Source of the DNA: an uncultured Paracoccaceae bacterium
GTDB taxonomy: Bacteria > Pseudomonadota > Alphaproteobacteria > Rhodobacterales > Rhodobacteraceae
Reading direction: 5' to 3'
DNA: 64,000 nt
Assembly: GCA_937146765.1 (NCBI GenBank)
Contig: CAKZRP010000067.1
Span: 62,001-126,000, forward strand
Made by a program: the position numbers and the translations under genes. The notes beneath the pieces were generated by a model. That model had not been told where the DNA came from and searched no databases. It saw nothing but the letters and a program-made list of their open reading frames with translations. This document shows positions 17,376-26,889 of this stretch, piece by piece (within the stretch, counting starts at the first letter, position 1; the number at the start of each line of letters is the position of its first letter).

Positions 17376-18112
17376 TGAAACCCGTTCACGCAGTCAAATG
17401 TGCCGTTCTCGGCCTCGCGTTCCTCGGCGGCTGCGCCCGCATGGATCACATCGGCAAACCGCCGACCTTCTCGCCGGCAAATGAAACCGACGAACATGTT
17501 GCCATGCTCTACCAGGGCCTGCCGATGACCTCGCAGCGCCAGCGTGCCGTGGACGGGTCGTCCCTCTGGAGCGGCTCGCGCCAATCCCTGCTGGGTGATC
17601 GCCGGGCCACCAAGAAGGGCGACATCCTGACGGTGGTCATCGAGATCGACGACGAAGCCTCGATCTCCAACGAAACGGATCGCTCGCGCAGCTCCTCCGA
17701 AAGCATGCAACTGCCGCATCTGCTGGGTCTGCCCCAGCGCCTGGACGAGCGGCTGCCCACCGGGGCCAGCAGCGCCGATCTGGTTGATCTCGGCTCCTCC
17801 TCCTCCTCTGGCGGCAGCGGCTCGGTGAGCCGGAGCGAGAAACTGGAACTTCGGGTCGCCGCCACCGTGGTGGATGTTCTGCCCAACGGCGTTTTGGCGA
17901 TCAGCGGCTCGCAGGAGCTGCGGGTCAATTTCGAACTGCGCGAACTCCTGGTCTCCGGTTTTGTGCGCCCCGACGACATCAGCCGCCAGAATGAGATCAC
18001 CTATGACAAGATCGCCTCGGCGCGTGTCTCCTATGGCGGCCGTGGCCAGATCACCGATGTGCAACAGCCCCGCTACGGTCAGCAGGTGCTGGACGCCATC
18101 CTGCCATTCTGA
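17375..18112 (+). CDS. flgH: Flagellar L-ring lipoprotein FlgH
   Basis: Outer-membrane lipoprotein that forms the L-ring bushing around the distal rod, 245 aa. The signal peptide ends in lipobox LGGC (near residue 20). SLWSGSRQSLLGDRRATKKGDILTVVIEIDDEASISNET and SGFVRPDDISRQNEI are highly typical of FlgH. ATG 17375 is chosen over the TTG three bases upstream. It overlaps flgA by one base (TGATG). Confidence 0.95.
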   Translation: MKPVHAVKCAVLGLAFLGGCARMDHIGKPPTFSPANETDEHVAMLYQGLPMTSQRQRAVDGSSLWSGSRQSLLGDRRATKKGDILTVVIEIDDEASISNETDRSRSSSESMQLPHLLGLPQRLDERLPTGASSADLVDLGSSSSSGGSGSVSRSEKLELRVAATVVDVLPNGVLAISGSQELRVNFELRELLVSGFVRPDDISRQNEITYDKIASARVSYGGRGQITDVQQPRYGQQVLDAILPF

Positions 18113-18121
18113 GGACATACC

Positions 18122-18646
18122 ATGAGGAAACTGCTTCCAATCCTTATGCTGATCCTTGGTCTCGGTGGTGGTATCGGCGCGGGCATCATGCTCGCGCCCA
18201 TGCCCGAAGTTGACCTGAGCAGCAGCGAGATGGGCGATAGCGCGGATCACGGCGAAGATCCGTCGGAGCCCACCGACGATCATGCAGCCGAGGATGCACC
18301 TGCCTCTGACGAGGAGGCACAGCCCAACGAGTTCATCAAGCTCAACAACCAGTTCATCATCCCGGTGATGGACCGGGAGAAACTGACTTCGATGGTGGTG
18401 GTCTCGCTCAGTCTCGAGACCAAGCCCGGCCTCGCCGGCAAGGTGCATTCCTACGAGCCGAAGTTGCGCGATGTCTTCCTGCGGATCCTGTTCGATCACG
18501 CAAATATGGGTGGTTTCCGGGGCGCCTTCACCCGCTCCGAAGTCCTGGATCCGCTGCGTAGCGCCCTCAAGGAAGAGGCGCGCCGCTATCTGGGCAAGGA
18601 CCTGGTGGACGTGCTGATCCTGGAAATCACCCGCCAGGACGTCTGA
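18122..18646 (+). CDS. fliL: FliL-family basal body protein (first copy)
   Basis: A 174-aa single-pass inner-membrane protein: hydrophobic helix at residues ~5-28, an acidic linker rich in D, E and S, and a periplasmic FliL domain (PVMDREKLTSMVVVSLSLE…, KLRDVFLRILFDHANMGG…, KDLVDVLILEITRQ). FliL surrounds and stabilises the stator. Last gene of the rod operon, followed by a terminator. A second, diverged fliL lies at 27990-28514 beside the stator genes. Confidence 0.82.
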   Translation: MRKLLPILMLILGLGGGIGAGIMLAPMPEVDLSSSEMGDSADHGEDPSEPTDDHAAEDAPASDEEAQPNEFIKLNNQFIIPVMDREKLTSMVVVSLSLETKPGLAGKVHSYEPKLRDVFLRILFDHANMGGFRGAFTRSEVLDPLRSALKEEARRYLGKDLVDVLILEITRQDV

Positions 18647-18670
18647 TCCGACCACCGCAGACACAGGAAA

Positions 18671-18700
18671 GCCGCCTTCACATCTGAAGGCGGCCTTTTT
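18671..18700. terminator. Terminator after the flgB-fliL operon
   Basis: GCCGCCTTCA (18671-18680), loop CATC, TGAAGGCGGC (18685-18694), then CTTTTT. A strong intrinsic terminator for the rightward operon. The A-run before the stem lets it also stop leftward transcription of the FliJ-like gene. Confidence 0.85.
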
Positions 18701-18781
18701 ATGTTCGGCTCAAATGGCGCTCGGCCGCAGACACCCCTCCCGAGCGTTGGCGTGCCCTGGGTCGCGAACCAGGGCGGCACA

Positions 18782-19186
18782 TCAATCGAGGTTCATCAGC
18801 CGGTCAAACAACATCTTCGCCCGACGCTCCTTGGCTTCAACGCGATGCTGCTCTTCCATGGTCTCCACCGCGTGTTTGCGGCCAAAGGCATGGCGCAGCT
18901 TGTCCATCGCGCGCAATTTCTGTGCCGTGACCTTGGCCAACTCCTGGTTGAGATCGCGGCGGGCATTGGTGTGCCAGCGTTGCCATTGCAGGTCGACGCC
19001 CAGCGCCTTCATTTCATGGCTCTTGTCGAGAATGTCACGCGACTGTTCGACCTGGAGTTTCAGCATGTTGAGCTGACCCCGCAGCTGTGCCTCGCGGTCA
19101 AGGATCGGTTTGACCCGCGCATGTTCCCGCAGGTAGACCGCATGGGTGACGGCCTTCATCTGCGCCAGCATCTTGTCCTGTTTCAT
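18782..19186 (-). CDS. FliJ-like coiled-coil protein downstream of flhB
   Basis: A 134-aa, highly charged, all-helical protein with no membrane segment (LREHARVKPILDREAQLRGQLNMLKLQVEQSRDIL…, METMEEQHRVEAKERRAKML). Size, charge and heptads resemble FliJ/YscO export stalk proteins, but sequence alone does not prove it. It overlaps flhB by ATGA and ends the flhA-fliR-flhB unit. No other fliJ candidate is near fliI. If correct, it would join the export ATPase to FlhA and recycle chaperones. Confidence 0.6.
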   Translation of the reverse strand: MKQDKMLAQMKAVTHAVYLREHARVKPILDREAQLRGQLNMLKLQVEQSRDILDKSHEMKALGVDLQWQRWHTNARRDLNQELAKVTAQKLRAMDKLRHAFGRKHAVETMEEQHRVEAKERRAKMLFDRLMNLD

Positions 19187-20274
19187 ATCGCACTATCCTT
19201 TGCGCGCTTGCGCATCTCTTCGGCAAAGCGGATCGCCGCTGCGACCGGAGCGTAATGTTGCTCGGCAATCTCGTCGCCGACCTCCACGGTGGCGTAAAGC
19301 GCCCGGGCGGTTGGAGGATCACTGTGGATCGGAACCGCGTTTTCCTGCGCGATCTCACGGATCACAGCGGCTACCTCGTCGACCCCCTTGGCCACGCATT
19401 CCGGAGCACTCCCCGGCACACGGCTCCATTTCAGAGCCACCGCATAGTGGGTGGGGTTCACGATCACCACATCTGCCTTGGACACCGCCGCCTTGATCTG
19501 TTTCGAGACGATCTGGCGGCCCTTCTGCTGGCGCTGGTTCTTGTTCTGCGGATCACCTTCGGAGCTCTTCATCTCGTCCATGATATCCTTGCGTGACATC
19601 ATATTCTTGCGAATGAATTCCGCCTGCTGAAACGCCGCATCAAGGGCGCCGATGGCAAAGGAAATCACCGTCGTGATAATCAGGAACTTCAAGGACAGCT
19701 CGATAAGGAACGGCACCACGGAAACCGCGCTCGACCCCACCGAAGCCACCATCTCCGGCAACCGCCAGGACAGATAGATCCCAAGGGTGACCGCATAAAG
19801 GATCAGCTTGGCGAGGCTCTTTGCGAATTCGAACAGATTCGATCGACCGAACTTGTTCTTGGCATTCTTGATGATCGAGATCCGCGACAGTTTCGGCTGG
19901 ATCCGCTTTGGCGCCACCACCATCGCCTTTTGTGCATAGACCGCCACGATCACCAGGGCGGCCGGGATCAGGAACCATGGCAGAGTGGCGGCCACCGAGC
20001 TGGACAGAAGATCCCAGGCCACCGGAGCTGCCAGGCCATCGCCAAAGAACACCTCAACCATCCGGTCCGGCTGGTCGATGAAGGTCATCAGGATGGAACC
20101 CAGCTTGGCCACCGACGTATGACCCACCGCATAAAACGCGACCAGCAGCCCCAGATAGGAGGCTGCCTGCAACAGGTCGGTCGACTTTGGGACATCGCCC
20201 TCTTCACGTGCCTTGCGCAGCCGCTCCGGGGTTGGGTCGAATGACTTGTCTGAATCGTCGCTGTCGTCGCTCAT
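19183..20274 (-). CDS. flhB: Flagellar export specificity switch protein FlhB
   Basis: A 363-aa export-gate protein with four transmembrane segments and a cytoplasmic autocleaving domain. The NPTHYAVALKW motif contains the N-P-T-H self-cleavage site, cut between N and P in the family. The N-terminus DKSFDPTPERLRKAREEGDVPKS is diagnostic. Together with FliK it switches export from rod/hook to filament substrates. ATG 20274 overlaps the fliR stop, and its own stop overlaps the FliJ-like start. Confidence 0.95.
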   Translation of the reverse strand: MSDDSDDSDKSFDPTPERLRKAREEGDVPKSTDLLQAASYLGLLVAFYAVGHTSVAKLGSILMTFIDQPDRMVEVFFGDGLAAPVAWDLLSSSVAATLPWFLIPAALVIVAVYAQKAMVVAPKRIQPKLSRISIIKNAKNKFGRSNLFEFAKSLAKLILYAVTLGIYLSWRLPEMVASVGSSAVSVVPFLIELSLKFLIITTVISFAIGALDAAFQQAEFIRKNMMSRKDIMDEMKSSEGDPQNKNQRQQKGRQIVSKQIKAAVSKADVVIVNPTHYAVALKWSRVPGSAPECVAKGVDEVAAVIREIAQENAVPIHSDPPTARALYATVEVGDEIAEQHYAPVAAAIRFAEEMRKRAKDSAI

Positions 20275-21050
20275 TGCATCCCCGTCCCCGGGTTTACAAA
20301 GAAGATCGTGAGGTTGCGTCCCCAGACCTGCAACAGCATCGGTGCCGAGATCGCAAGCAGGGCCAGCCCGCCGGCCGTGATCAGCGGCGCCCCGATGAAG
20401 ATCACCATCAGCTGCGGCATGGCCCGGTTCACGATTCCCAGTGTCAGGTTGTAAATCACCGCAGTGATCACGAAGGGCGCGGCGAGGGTGAAGGCCATGG
20501 CAAAGGTTTCCGACACCCGGTGAACCCCCCATTCCGACAGCATGGCCGCATCGGCGAACCGACCAACGGGAAAGAGGTCATAGGACTGGATCATGAGTTC
20601 GACCGCGCGGATGTGCAGATCCATCATGATCGCCAGGGTGATGCCCGAAATCCAGAGCACCGCGCCCACGGCAGGCATCGGGTCGACACCGGCACCGCCC
20701 AGAACCTGGCTCAGCGAGGTACATTGCGCCGCAATCGAGCCTGCCGTCTGCAGAGCATGGATGAACATCCGGATCCCGAGCCCCAGTGCTAGGCCGATCA
20801 CCACCTCGGTGGCCATCAGTCCGGCATATTGCATGACAGTTTCTGGAATGGGCATCTGCGGCAGCGCCGGTGCCACCACGGCGGTGAACACGAGACCGAT
20901 AACAAGACGGATCTGGGTTGGCACGAATTGCTCGCCAAAGGCCAGCATGATCGAACTCATCGCGCCGACGCGCAAAAAGACAATCGCCGCGTGCCAGAAG
21001 CCGATGCCGAACAGCGCAACCAGCTGCGGCGTCAACCCGTCTATGTTCAT
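20271..21050 (-). CDS. fliR: Flagellar export gate protein FliR
   Basis: A 259-aa inner-membrane export-gate subunit with about six hydrophobic segments; MLAFGEQFVPTQIRLVIGLVFT and GLALGLGIRMFIHALQTAGS are characteristic. Start ATG 21050 overlaps the flhA stop (ATGA) and its stop overlaps flhB (ATGA), giving a tightly coupled flhA-fliR-flhB-FliJ-like unit. Confidence 0.95.
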   Translation of the reverse strand: MNIDGLTPQLVALFGIGFWHAAIVFLRVGAMSSIMLAFGEQFVPTQIRLVIGLVFTAVVAPALPQMPIPETVMQYAGLMATEVVIGLALGLGIRMFIHALQTAGSIAAQCTSLSQVLGGAGVDPMPAVGAVLWISGITLAIMMDLHIRAVELMIQSYDLFPVGRFADAAMLSEWGVHRVSETFAMAFTLAAPFVITAVIYNLTLGIVNRAMPQLMVIFIGAPLITAGGLALLAISAPMLLQVWGRNLTIFFVNPGTGMQ

Positions 21051-23137
21051 GCCGACACCATGCCCACCAGAGCCGGGCGAGCCTCCAGACCGATTTCCTC
21101 GAAGGACAGCACCGGGTTGGGAATGCCACGCGATCGCAGAATGGTCTTGAGGTACCGACGCCGACGGGTCGACGTCACGATGGCCGCAAAGATTCCCTGT
21201 TCGGTCACCTGGTTGATCTTGTTGCTCATCGCTTCGACCAGCTTGTTGAACGTGTCGGGCGGCAGGGCAATATCGAGCCCGGATTGCGTCTCCACCTGAT
21301 AGGTGTTGAAAGCATCCTCCCACTCCGGTGCCAATTGTACCAGCGGGATGGTTCCATCCTCGCGCTTCATCTCTGCCACCAGCTGGAACCCAAGACGCTG
21401 ACGTACATGTTCGGTAATGAGTTCCGGCGAAGTGGTGCGCAGGCGTGCCTCGGAAATCGATTCCAGGATCAGCGGCATGTTGCGGATCGACACCCGCTCT
21501 TCGAGCAGCAGGCGCAGCACCGCATGCAGCGTGTCGATCGGCACCTTGTCCGGAACCAGTTCCTCCAGCAGCTTGCGGTTGGCGTTGGCGCGGAATTCAT
21601 CGGTGAGATCCGTCATCTCGCGCAGCAGGCGGCGCAAGGACTTCAGCGTCAGCAAACGCGGGAAGCTCTGCTTCACCACTTCCAGGAGATGGGTTGCGAG
21701 GATTTCCGGTGGCGAAACCACGGTCGCTCCCATCAATGCGGCATCCTCCTGATGTTTCGACGCAATCCATCGGGCGGGAGCGCCATAGACCGGCTCCGTC
21801 ACATCGGTGCCGGAAGGCAGGGCGGCATGGTTGTCCGGCATCAGCGCCAGCACCATGTCGGGGTGTAGCGTGCCGCGGGCCTGCTCCACTCCCTGAATGC
21901 GGATCACATAGGTTCCGTTCTCCAACTCCGCCTCATCCGTCAGCCGGATCTCCGGCAAGATCAGACCAAAGGTGGTGGCCACATGGGTGCGCATATTGGC
22001 GATCCGGGCATCGAGGCCGGTGCCGGGATCGAGCACCATCGACACAAGATCCTGCGAGAATTCGAGGTGCAGGTCGTCGAGGTCAAGGATATCGCCGAGG
22101 AGACGGCTGCGTTCGGGCGCCTGCTTCTCCTCGATCTTCGCATCCAGTTCGCGCTGCGCTTCGGCAGCATTCTTCATCTGCATCCGGTAGGCGAGATAGC
22201 CGAGGACACCACCGCCGACGACAAAGGGCAAGAACGGCAGGCCCGGGATGAGGGCGAAGAGGATCATCAAGACCGAGACTGCGGCCATGGCGCCGGGATA
22301 TTTCCCAAACTGTGCGGCAATCGCTGTATCGGTGGCACCAGTGGCACCGCCGCGGGCCAACAGCAAAGCTGCCGCAATGGAAATGATCACCGACGGGATC
22401 TGCGACACCAGACCGTCGCCGACGGTGAGGATCGCGTAGGTTTCAAAGGCGGTGCCAATCGGCATTCCGTGCACCAGCACCCCCATGATCAAACCGACCA
22501 CGAGGTTCAAGATTGTGATCAGAAGACCCGCAACCGCATCGCCTTTGACGAATTTCGAGGCACCGTCCAAAGAACCGAAGAAGGTCGTCTCGCGTTGTTC
22601 GAGTTCCCGACGCTCCTTGGCGGTAGTGTGGTCAATCGCACCGGCAGACATATCGCTGTCAATAGCGAGCTGCTTGCCCGGCATCCCGTCCAGAGCAAAA
22701 CGCGCCCCGACTTCCGCCATCCTGGCCGCACCTTTGGTAATCACCATGAAGTTGACGATCAGAAGTACGCCAAAGACGACGAGTCCCAGGAACACGCTGC
22801 CGCCCATCACGAAATTCGCGAACCCTTCGATCACATTGCCTGCTGCATCGGTGCCGGTGTGGCCCTCGCCGATGATCAGCTTGGTCGAGGACACGTTGAG
22901 CGACAGGCGCAACATCAGGGAGGCAAGGAGAATCGTCGGGAAGGACGAAAAATCAAGCGGTCTCTCGATGAAGAGGGTGATGGTGAAGATCAGGATGGCA
23001 AGCGCGAAGGAGGTTGCCAAGCCGACATCCAGCACCCAGGAGGGCATCGGCAGGATCATCATGACAATGACCGCCATCAGCGCCATGGCGAGGAGAATGG
23101 TCGGGCTGAAGATCTCTTTGATTGATAGTTTCGGCAC
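21047..23137 (-). CDS. flhA: Flagellar export gate protein FlhA
   Basis: A 696-aa core export protein. The N-terminal half has about eight transmembrane helices and the FHIPEP-type loop (RMAEVGARFALDGMPGKQLAIDSDM); the C-terminal half is the cytoplasmic nonameric ring domain that docks chaperone-substrate complexes. The start is GTG at 23137, preceded by AAGAGA on the minus strand. First of four overlapping leftward genes. Full length. Confidence 0.96.
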   Translation of the reverse strand: MPKLSIKEIFSPTILLAMALMAVIVMMILPMPSWVLDVGLATSFALAILIFTITLFIERPLDFSSFPTILLASLMLRLSLNVSSTKLIIGEGHTGTDAAGNVIEGFANFVMGGSVFLGLVVFGVLLIVNFMVITKGAARMAEVGARFALDGMPGKQLAIDSDMSAGAIDHTTAKERRELEQRETTFFGSLDGASKFVKGDAVAGLLITILNLVVGLIMGVLVHGMPIGTAFETYAILTVGDGLVSQIPSVIISIAAALLLARGGATGATDTAIAAQFGKYPGAMAAVSVLMILFALIPGLPFLPFVVGGGVLGYLAYRMQMKNAAEAQRELDAKIEEKQAPERSRLLGDILDLDDLHLEFSQDLVSMVLDPGTGLDARIANMRTHVATTFGLILPEIRLTDEAELENGTYVIRIQGVEQARGTLHPDMVLALMPDNHAALPSGTDVTEPVYGAPARWIASKHQEDAALMGATVVSPPEILATHLLEVVKQSFPRLLTLKSLRRLLREMTDLTDEFRANANRKLLEELVPDKVPIDTLHAVLRLLLEERVSIRNMPLILESISEARLRTTSPELITEHVRQRLGFQLVAEMKREDGTIPLVQLAPEWEDAFNTYQVETQSGLDIALPPDTFNKLVEAMSNKINQVTEQGIFAAIVTSTRRRRYLKTILRSRGIPNPVLSFEEIGLEARPALVGMVSA

Positions 23138-23519
23138 GGTTTTTCTCTTATTTACAAGTGATCTGACGCAGATCCGTCACATCGGACAAACGGCATGAGT
23201 CGAGGGCGCGCATCCAAAGATGCGACCCAGGTCCGGCCGGTTTGCGTTGAGATGGGCTGTGGAAACAGGCGCAGCGCCGCTCTGGCTGCACCAAGGACTG
23301 CCGCAAGCGAGAGGTCAGCCCTCGCACGGTGTCACGAAGCCGAGCACAAGGCTCGGTGGCATTGATCACTTTCACTGGCATTCTGCCCGTTCCATTTCAG
23401 GATTCTTCCCTAGTCTTCAGGGTAGGGCGGCATGCTTTACAAAGTGTTATCAAGCCAAAGGAAATGGCCGCCCGGAGGGGCGGCCATCACCACATTCCGC
23501 AGAGGATTGGCGCGCGGGA
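23138..23519. other. Intergenic region upstream of flhA
   Basis: 382 bp without a convincing gene. It holds the hairpin at 23464-23487 near the end of the 809-aa gene and presumably the flhA promoter. A leftward 77-codon frame (23148-23381) ends 10 bp before flhA but has a poor ribosome site and Arg/Cys/Ser-rich composition unlike a protein, so it is not called. Confidence 0.5.
23464..23487 (-). terminator. Hairpin after the motor-associated operon
   Basis: ATGGCCGCCC (23464-23473), loop GGAG, GGGCGGCCAT (23478-23487): perfect 10-bp stem 33 bases beyond the stop of the 809-aa gene on the minus strand. The following T-rich stretch is weak (TTCCTTTGG), so termination may be partial and flhA may receive some read-through. 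Confidence 0.6.
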
Positions 23520-25949
23520 TCACTCGGTTGCTTCTGGAGCGCGCTCAACCTGGCGCAGGAGTTCCTCGATCGAGGTTCTCGCTCCGATGCTGCTCTCGAC
23601 CAATGCACGGGCTTCGGCAAGCGGCGGCAAGCCCTCCGGCTCCTTGACCGCAGTGTCGATCCGACTCGTCAGATCTGCCACGGCCCGGAAGGGAGCCGCC
23701 TCCTGGTCGAGGCCTTCTGCAGACTCCAGATCCTCGGAATGCCAATACCCACGCGCAGCTTCGTTGAGGTCCTGCGCCGACATCATGTACTCGCTGGCTC
23801 GCTCGTATTCCTTGTTCTGCCACAAGGCTTTGGCGCGCATCCGGTCAGCCTGCTGACCTTCGAGTCCCATCAGTTCCACCAGGGCGCGCTGTGGCTGATC
23901 CATCGCCAGATGGGCCTCCGCGGTCATCATGCGACGATCTGAATTGTCCGGCTCAAGGCTCATCTTGCGCAGGAGATTCTCCGCTTGTTCCGGGAAGCCG
24001 AGGTCCAGCAGGCGGCGCGCCACCCTATCTCCCACAGGCACCACACGCGAAGCGCCAGCAGTCTCGGCAAAGACCAGCCCGTACTTCAGGAAGGTCACGT
24101 CATCGGCGTTCTCGGTCAGCAATGTCATCAAGGGGACGTCCACCGCATTGAAGGCTGTTGGCCCATCGCGTTTCTGCACCCGTTCCAGCCGTGCAAAAGC
24201 GGCTTCGAACTGGCCGGTCAGACCCAGGGCCAGCGCCTCGGCGCTGCGCAGATCCGCACCCAGTTGCGTGTCTCGGTTCTCCAGTTCGTAGGACGCGGTC
24301 AGATCGGGCACGTCCGGCGAAAGTGCGCGACGTTCCTTGTAACTGAGATGGACGAGGTCAATCAGCGCTCTTGGCGTATTCTGGCTCTGTTCGGCCACTT
24401 CCTTGGTCAGGTTGCGCGCAACCGCCTCGGTGTTGCCTTCAAGTTCGGCAATCGCCGCCTCCGCCAGGTTACGGTCGGGCACATGTTCGACGCCGGTCCG
24501 ATCCACGGCCCGCAGCGCTGCCTTTGCCACATGGGGATCGCCCGCCTGCGCAAAAAGCTCACTCATCTTGGGGCCGAGTTGCACCCGCAGATGGGCCGGC
24601 ATCTTGGCAAAGGCCTGCTGGATGGCATCCGAATTGGCGCTGGTCTTCACCACGCCATCCGACATGGCGGCCCAGAAGGCAGAATCGGTCCCACAGGTCT
24701 GTTGCCCGGTAAACACCGTGTTGACCGGCAGATCGTCGGAATCGAGGATATGACCCATGGTGGTCAAGATCTCACGGGACTTTGGGTTGAGCTGATCCTC
24801 TGGGATCATGCGCAATGTCGCGATGGCCTCCGCACCAAAGCCAAAGAACAGATAGGTCCGGGCCAGTTTCAGCGTGGCATCCTTATCGACATTGTCAAAT
24901 TCGCCGATGATCTGGTTGCGCAACACACCAATCTGGTTGGAGAAAGCGTCGGTTCCTCCCCAATTGTGGATGGCCACGTCCCGATCGGCGATGCAATGCG
25001 AATCCTTATCCTCCTCACCCGCAACGCGGGCTAAAAGGCCGGTTTCCCGGTCGATGGCCGAGGTCACGGAGATATTGTCCAGCGGGTTGAGCGGACGATC
25101 ACCATTGCCAAGGGGATCAAGAAAAGTCCCTCCCTCCTCGGCCTGTTCGGTGGGTTGCAACAGGCCCTGCTCGCTGGCGCGACCCAGCTGCTGCATCAGC
25201 CTTGCCTCGGAATCATTCACCAGGGCCGCCCGGCGGTTCTCGTCGAAATCCATCAGCAAGCTGGCATCGGCATCTAGCGATTGCGGTTGCGATTTACCAT
25301 CTTCGGTCTTTTCATCATCGTCATCATGACGATCCGCCTCGACCACCGGAGGGGGGCTCTGCACCTGTGGCGTACCGGCTTCCGCCAGCAGCGGAAGGGT
25401 CAGCGGTGCGGCAGTTCGCGACTGATTCTGCGCGCTGCCAAAGGTCTGTTCCACCGCATCCGCCAGATCCATCGCCACCCTGGCGCTGGCGAGGTTCTGG
25501 CGTCCGAGGTCAAGGCCAAAGCCTCCGGCATCGGAAGGAAAGGTCAGCGGCAGGCTTTTGGTGTCGGCGGGCGGTGCCAGGGCCAGATCGCGCCCGTCCC
25601 GCACATCGATCACCAGATAGCCATCCGCCTGCTGGTAATAGTCGACCGTACAGTCACACCCGAGATCAATCCGCAGGGGTTGCCCCGGCCCGCTTTGACT
25701 CACCCCCTGAACGCGGGTGCGCGGGATCAGGTCGAATACATCGCCCGTATTGAACACGGTTGTCGGAGAACCGACGTTGACGGTAGCGGTACGGTCGTCT
25801 TGCGTGAGCGACCACTCCACCCCGTTCGGGATCCGCATCACCAGCCGCGTAAAGTCCTCGTGCTCACCCGAGCGCGCGACAATGGTCTGGGCTTCTGCGT
25901 GTCCGGCCATGGCTCCTGCAATGGCTATTGCGATCGCTCGCGAAATCAT
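23520..25949 (-). CDS. Large periplasmic TPR-like protein in the motA operon (809 aa)
   Basis: Function unknown. A signal peptide ends around HAEAQ (residue ~20), so the protein is predicted periplasmic. Residues ~25-115 look like a beta-rich AMIN-like module (FTRLVMRIPNGVEW…, PLRIDLGCDCTVDYY…GYLVIDVRDG). A disordered acidic linker (RHDDDDEKTEDG) follows at ~200-225, then ~550 residues of helical repeats with TPR-like spacing (ALAKAALRAVDRTG…, GFPEQAENLLRKM…, LAMDQPQRALVELM). It overlaps motA by ATGA and follows a motE-like gene. A stator-associated role comparable to rhizobial MotC is inferred, but obvious MotC homology was not recognised. Confidence 0.8.
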   Translation of the reverse strand: MISRAIAIAIAGAMAGHAEAQTIVARSGEHEDFTRLVMRIPNGVEWSLTQDDRTATVNVGSPTTVFNTGDVFDLIPRTRVQGVSQSGPGQPLRIDLGCDCTVDYYQQADGYLVIDVRDGRDLALAPPADTKSLPLTFPSDAGGFGLDLGRQNLASARVAMDLADAVEQTFGSAQNQSRTAAPLTLPLLAEAGTPQVQSPPPVVEADRHDDDDEKTEDGKSQPQSLDADASLLMDFDENRRAALVNDSEARLMQQLGRASEQGLLQPTEQAEEGGTFLDPLGNGDRPLNPLDNISVTSAIDRETGLLARVAGEEDKDSHCIADRDVAIHNWGGTDAFSNQIGVLRNQIIGEFDNVDKDATLKLARTYLFFGFGAEAIATLRMIPEDQLNPKSREILTTMGHILDSDDLPVNTVFTGQQTCGTDSAFWAAMSDGVVKTSANSDAIQQAFAKMPAHLRVQLGPKMSELFAQAGDPHVAKAALRAVDRTGVEHVPDRNLAEAAIAELEGNTEAVARNLTKEVAEQSQNTPRALIDLVHLSYKERRALSPDVPDLTASYELENRDTQLGADLRSAEALALGLTGQFEAAFARLERVQKRDGPTAFNAVDVPLMTLLTENADDVTFLKYGLVFAETAGASRVVPVGDRVARRLLDLGFPEQAENLLRKMSLEPDNSDRRMMTAEAHLAMDQPQRALVELMGLEGQQADRMRAKALWQNKEYERASEYMMSAQDLNEAARGYWHSEDLESAEGLDQEAAPFRAVADLTSRIDTAVKEPEGLPPLAEARALVESSIGARTSIEELLRQVERAPEATE

Positions 25950-26815
25950 GCTGCGTCCTGTTTCACCGAATTCAAGGCTTCCTCCAGCTCGGAGAACCCG
26001 GGCCGGATGTGGGAAGGCGTGTTCTGACGCCCCACTTCAATGCAGATAGCTGCGGCGTGATTGTGGAGATTCGCCACCAGAACCTCGCGGATCAGCTGGT
26101 AGAAATGCGCGTCTTCTTCGACCACCGCTTTCACTTTGCCCGCAAAGGGCGCCACCAGACCATAGGAAAGGAACACCCCGAGGAAGGTCCCGACCAGGGC
26201 GCCACCGATCATTTTGCCAAGCACCTCGGGCGGTTGGTCGATGGAGGCCATGGTCTTGATCACACCCAGAACCGCCGCAACGATCCCGAGCGCGGGGAGA
26301 CCATCTGCCATGGTCTGCAGCGCGTGGCTGGAATGCAGCGCGTGGTGCAGGTTGGCCTCGATTCGCTTCTCCAGCACTTCTTCGACCTGATGCGGGTCGT
26401 CGTAGTTCATCGAAGCCGAGCGCATGGTGTCGCAGATCAGATTGACCGCTTCCTTGTCCGCGCGAATCTTGGGGTACTTGCCGAAGACCGAGGAGTTTTC
26501 CGGATCCTCGATATGCTGTTCCACCTCGACCGGGTTTGCACGGGCGATTCGGATCAGCGCAAAGAGCAGGCACAGGAGGTCCTTGTAGTCCTCGGGCTGC
26601 CACTTCGGTCCCTTGAAAACCTTGCCGATGTCCTTGAGCGTGTGTTTCACCCCGCTCATGTCATTGCTGATCAGAAAGGCTCCGACTGCGGCGCCGCCGA
26701 TCATCATCATCTCGAAAGGGAGCGACTTCACGATGATGCCGAGTTTCCCGCCCGCAAGCAGGTATCCACCGAACACCATAACAAAGATCACAACGATCCC
26801 TACAATCCCGATCAT
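25946..26815 (-). CDS. motA: Flagellar stator protein MotA
   Basis: A 289-aa stator subunit with four transmembrane helices and a cytoplasmic loop that pushes on FliG. GIVGIVVIFVMVFGGYLLAGG, FEMMMIGGAAVGAFLISN, ADGLPALGIVAAVLGVIKTM and GGALVGTFLGVFLSYGLVAPFA are typical of proton-driven MotA. Start ATG 26815 has GGAG upstream and lies 74 bp after the motE-like gene. The gene that follows is not motB but the 809-aa periplasmic protein; motB is absent from the window. Confidence 0.95.
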   Translation of the reverse strand: MIGIVGIVVIFVMVFGGYLLAGGKLGIIVKSLPFEMMMIGGAAVGAFLISNDMSGVKHTLKDIGKVFKGPKWQPEDYKDLLCLLFALIRIARANPVEVEQHIEDPENSSVFGKYPKIRADKEAVNLICDTMRSASMNYDDPHQVEEVLEKRIEANLHHALHSSHALQTMADGLPALGIVAAVLGVIKTMASIDQPPEVLGKMIGGALVGTFLGVFLSYGLVAPFAGKVKAVVEEDAHFYQLIREVLVANLHNHAAAICIEVGRQNTPSHIRPGFSELEEALNSVKQDAA

Positions 26816-26889
26816 AGGTAGGCTCCAAAATATATCACTGCTTGGAAGGTAGGTCAGTCCTGTTAAAAAAGACTGAGTGAGGCCCCAAG

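Noticed and set aside
23148..23381. 77-codon leftward frame ending 10 bp before flhA
   Set aside because: Weak ribosome site and no protein-like pattern; it could be a leader peptide, but the sequence alone does not support it.
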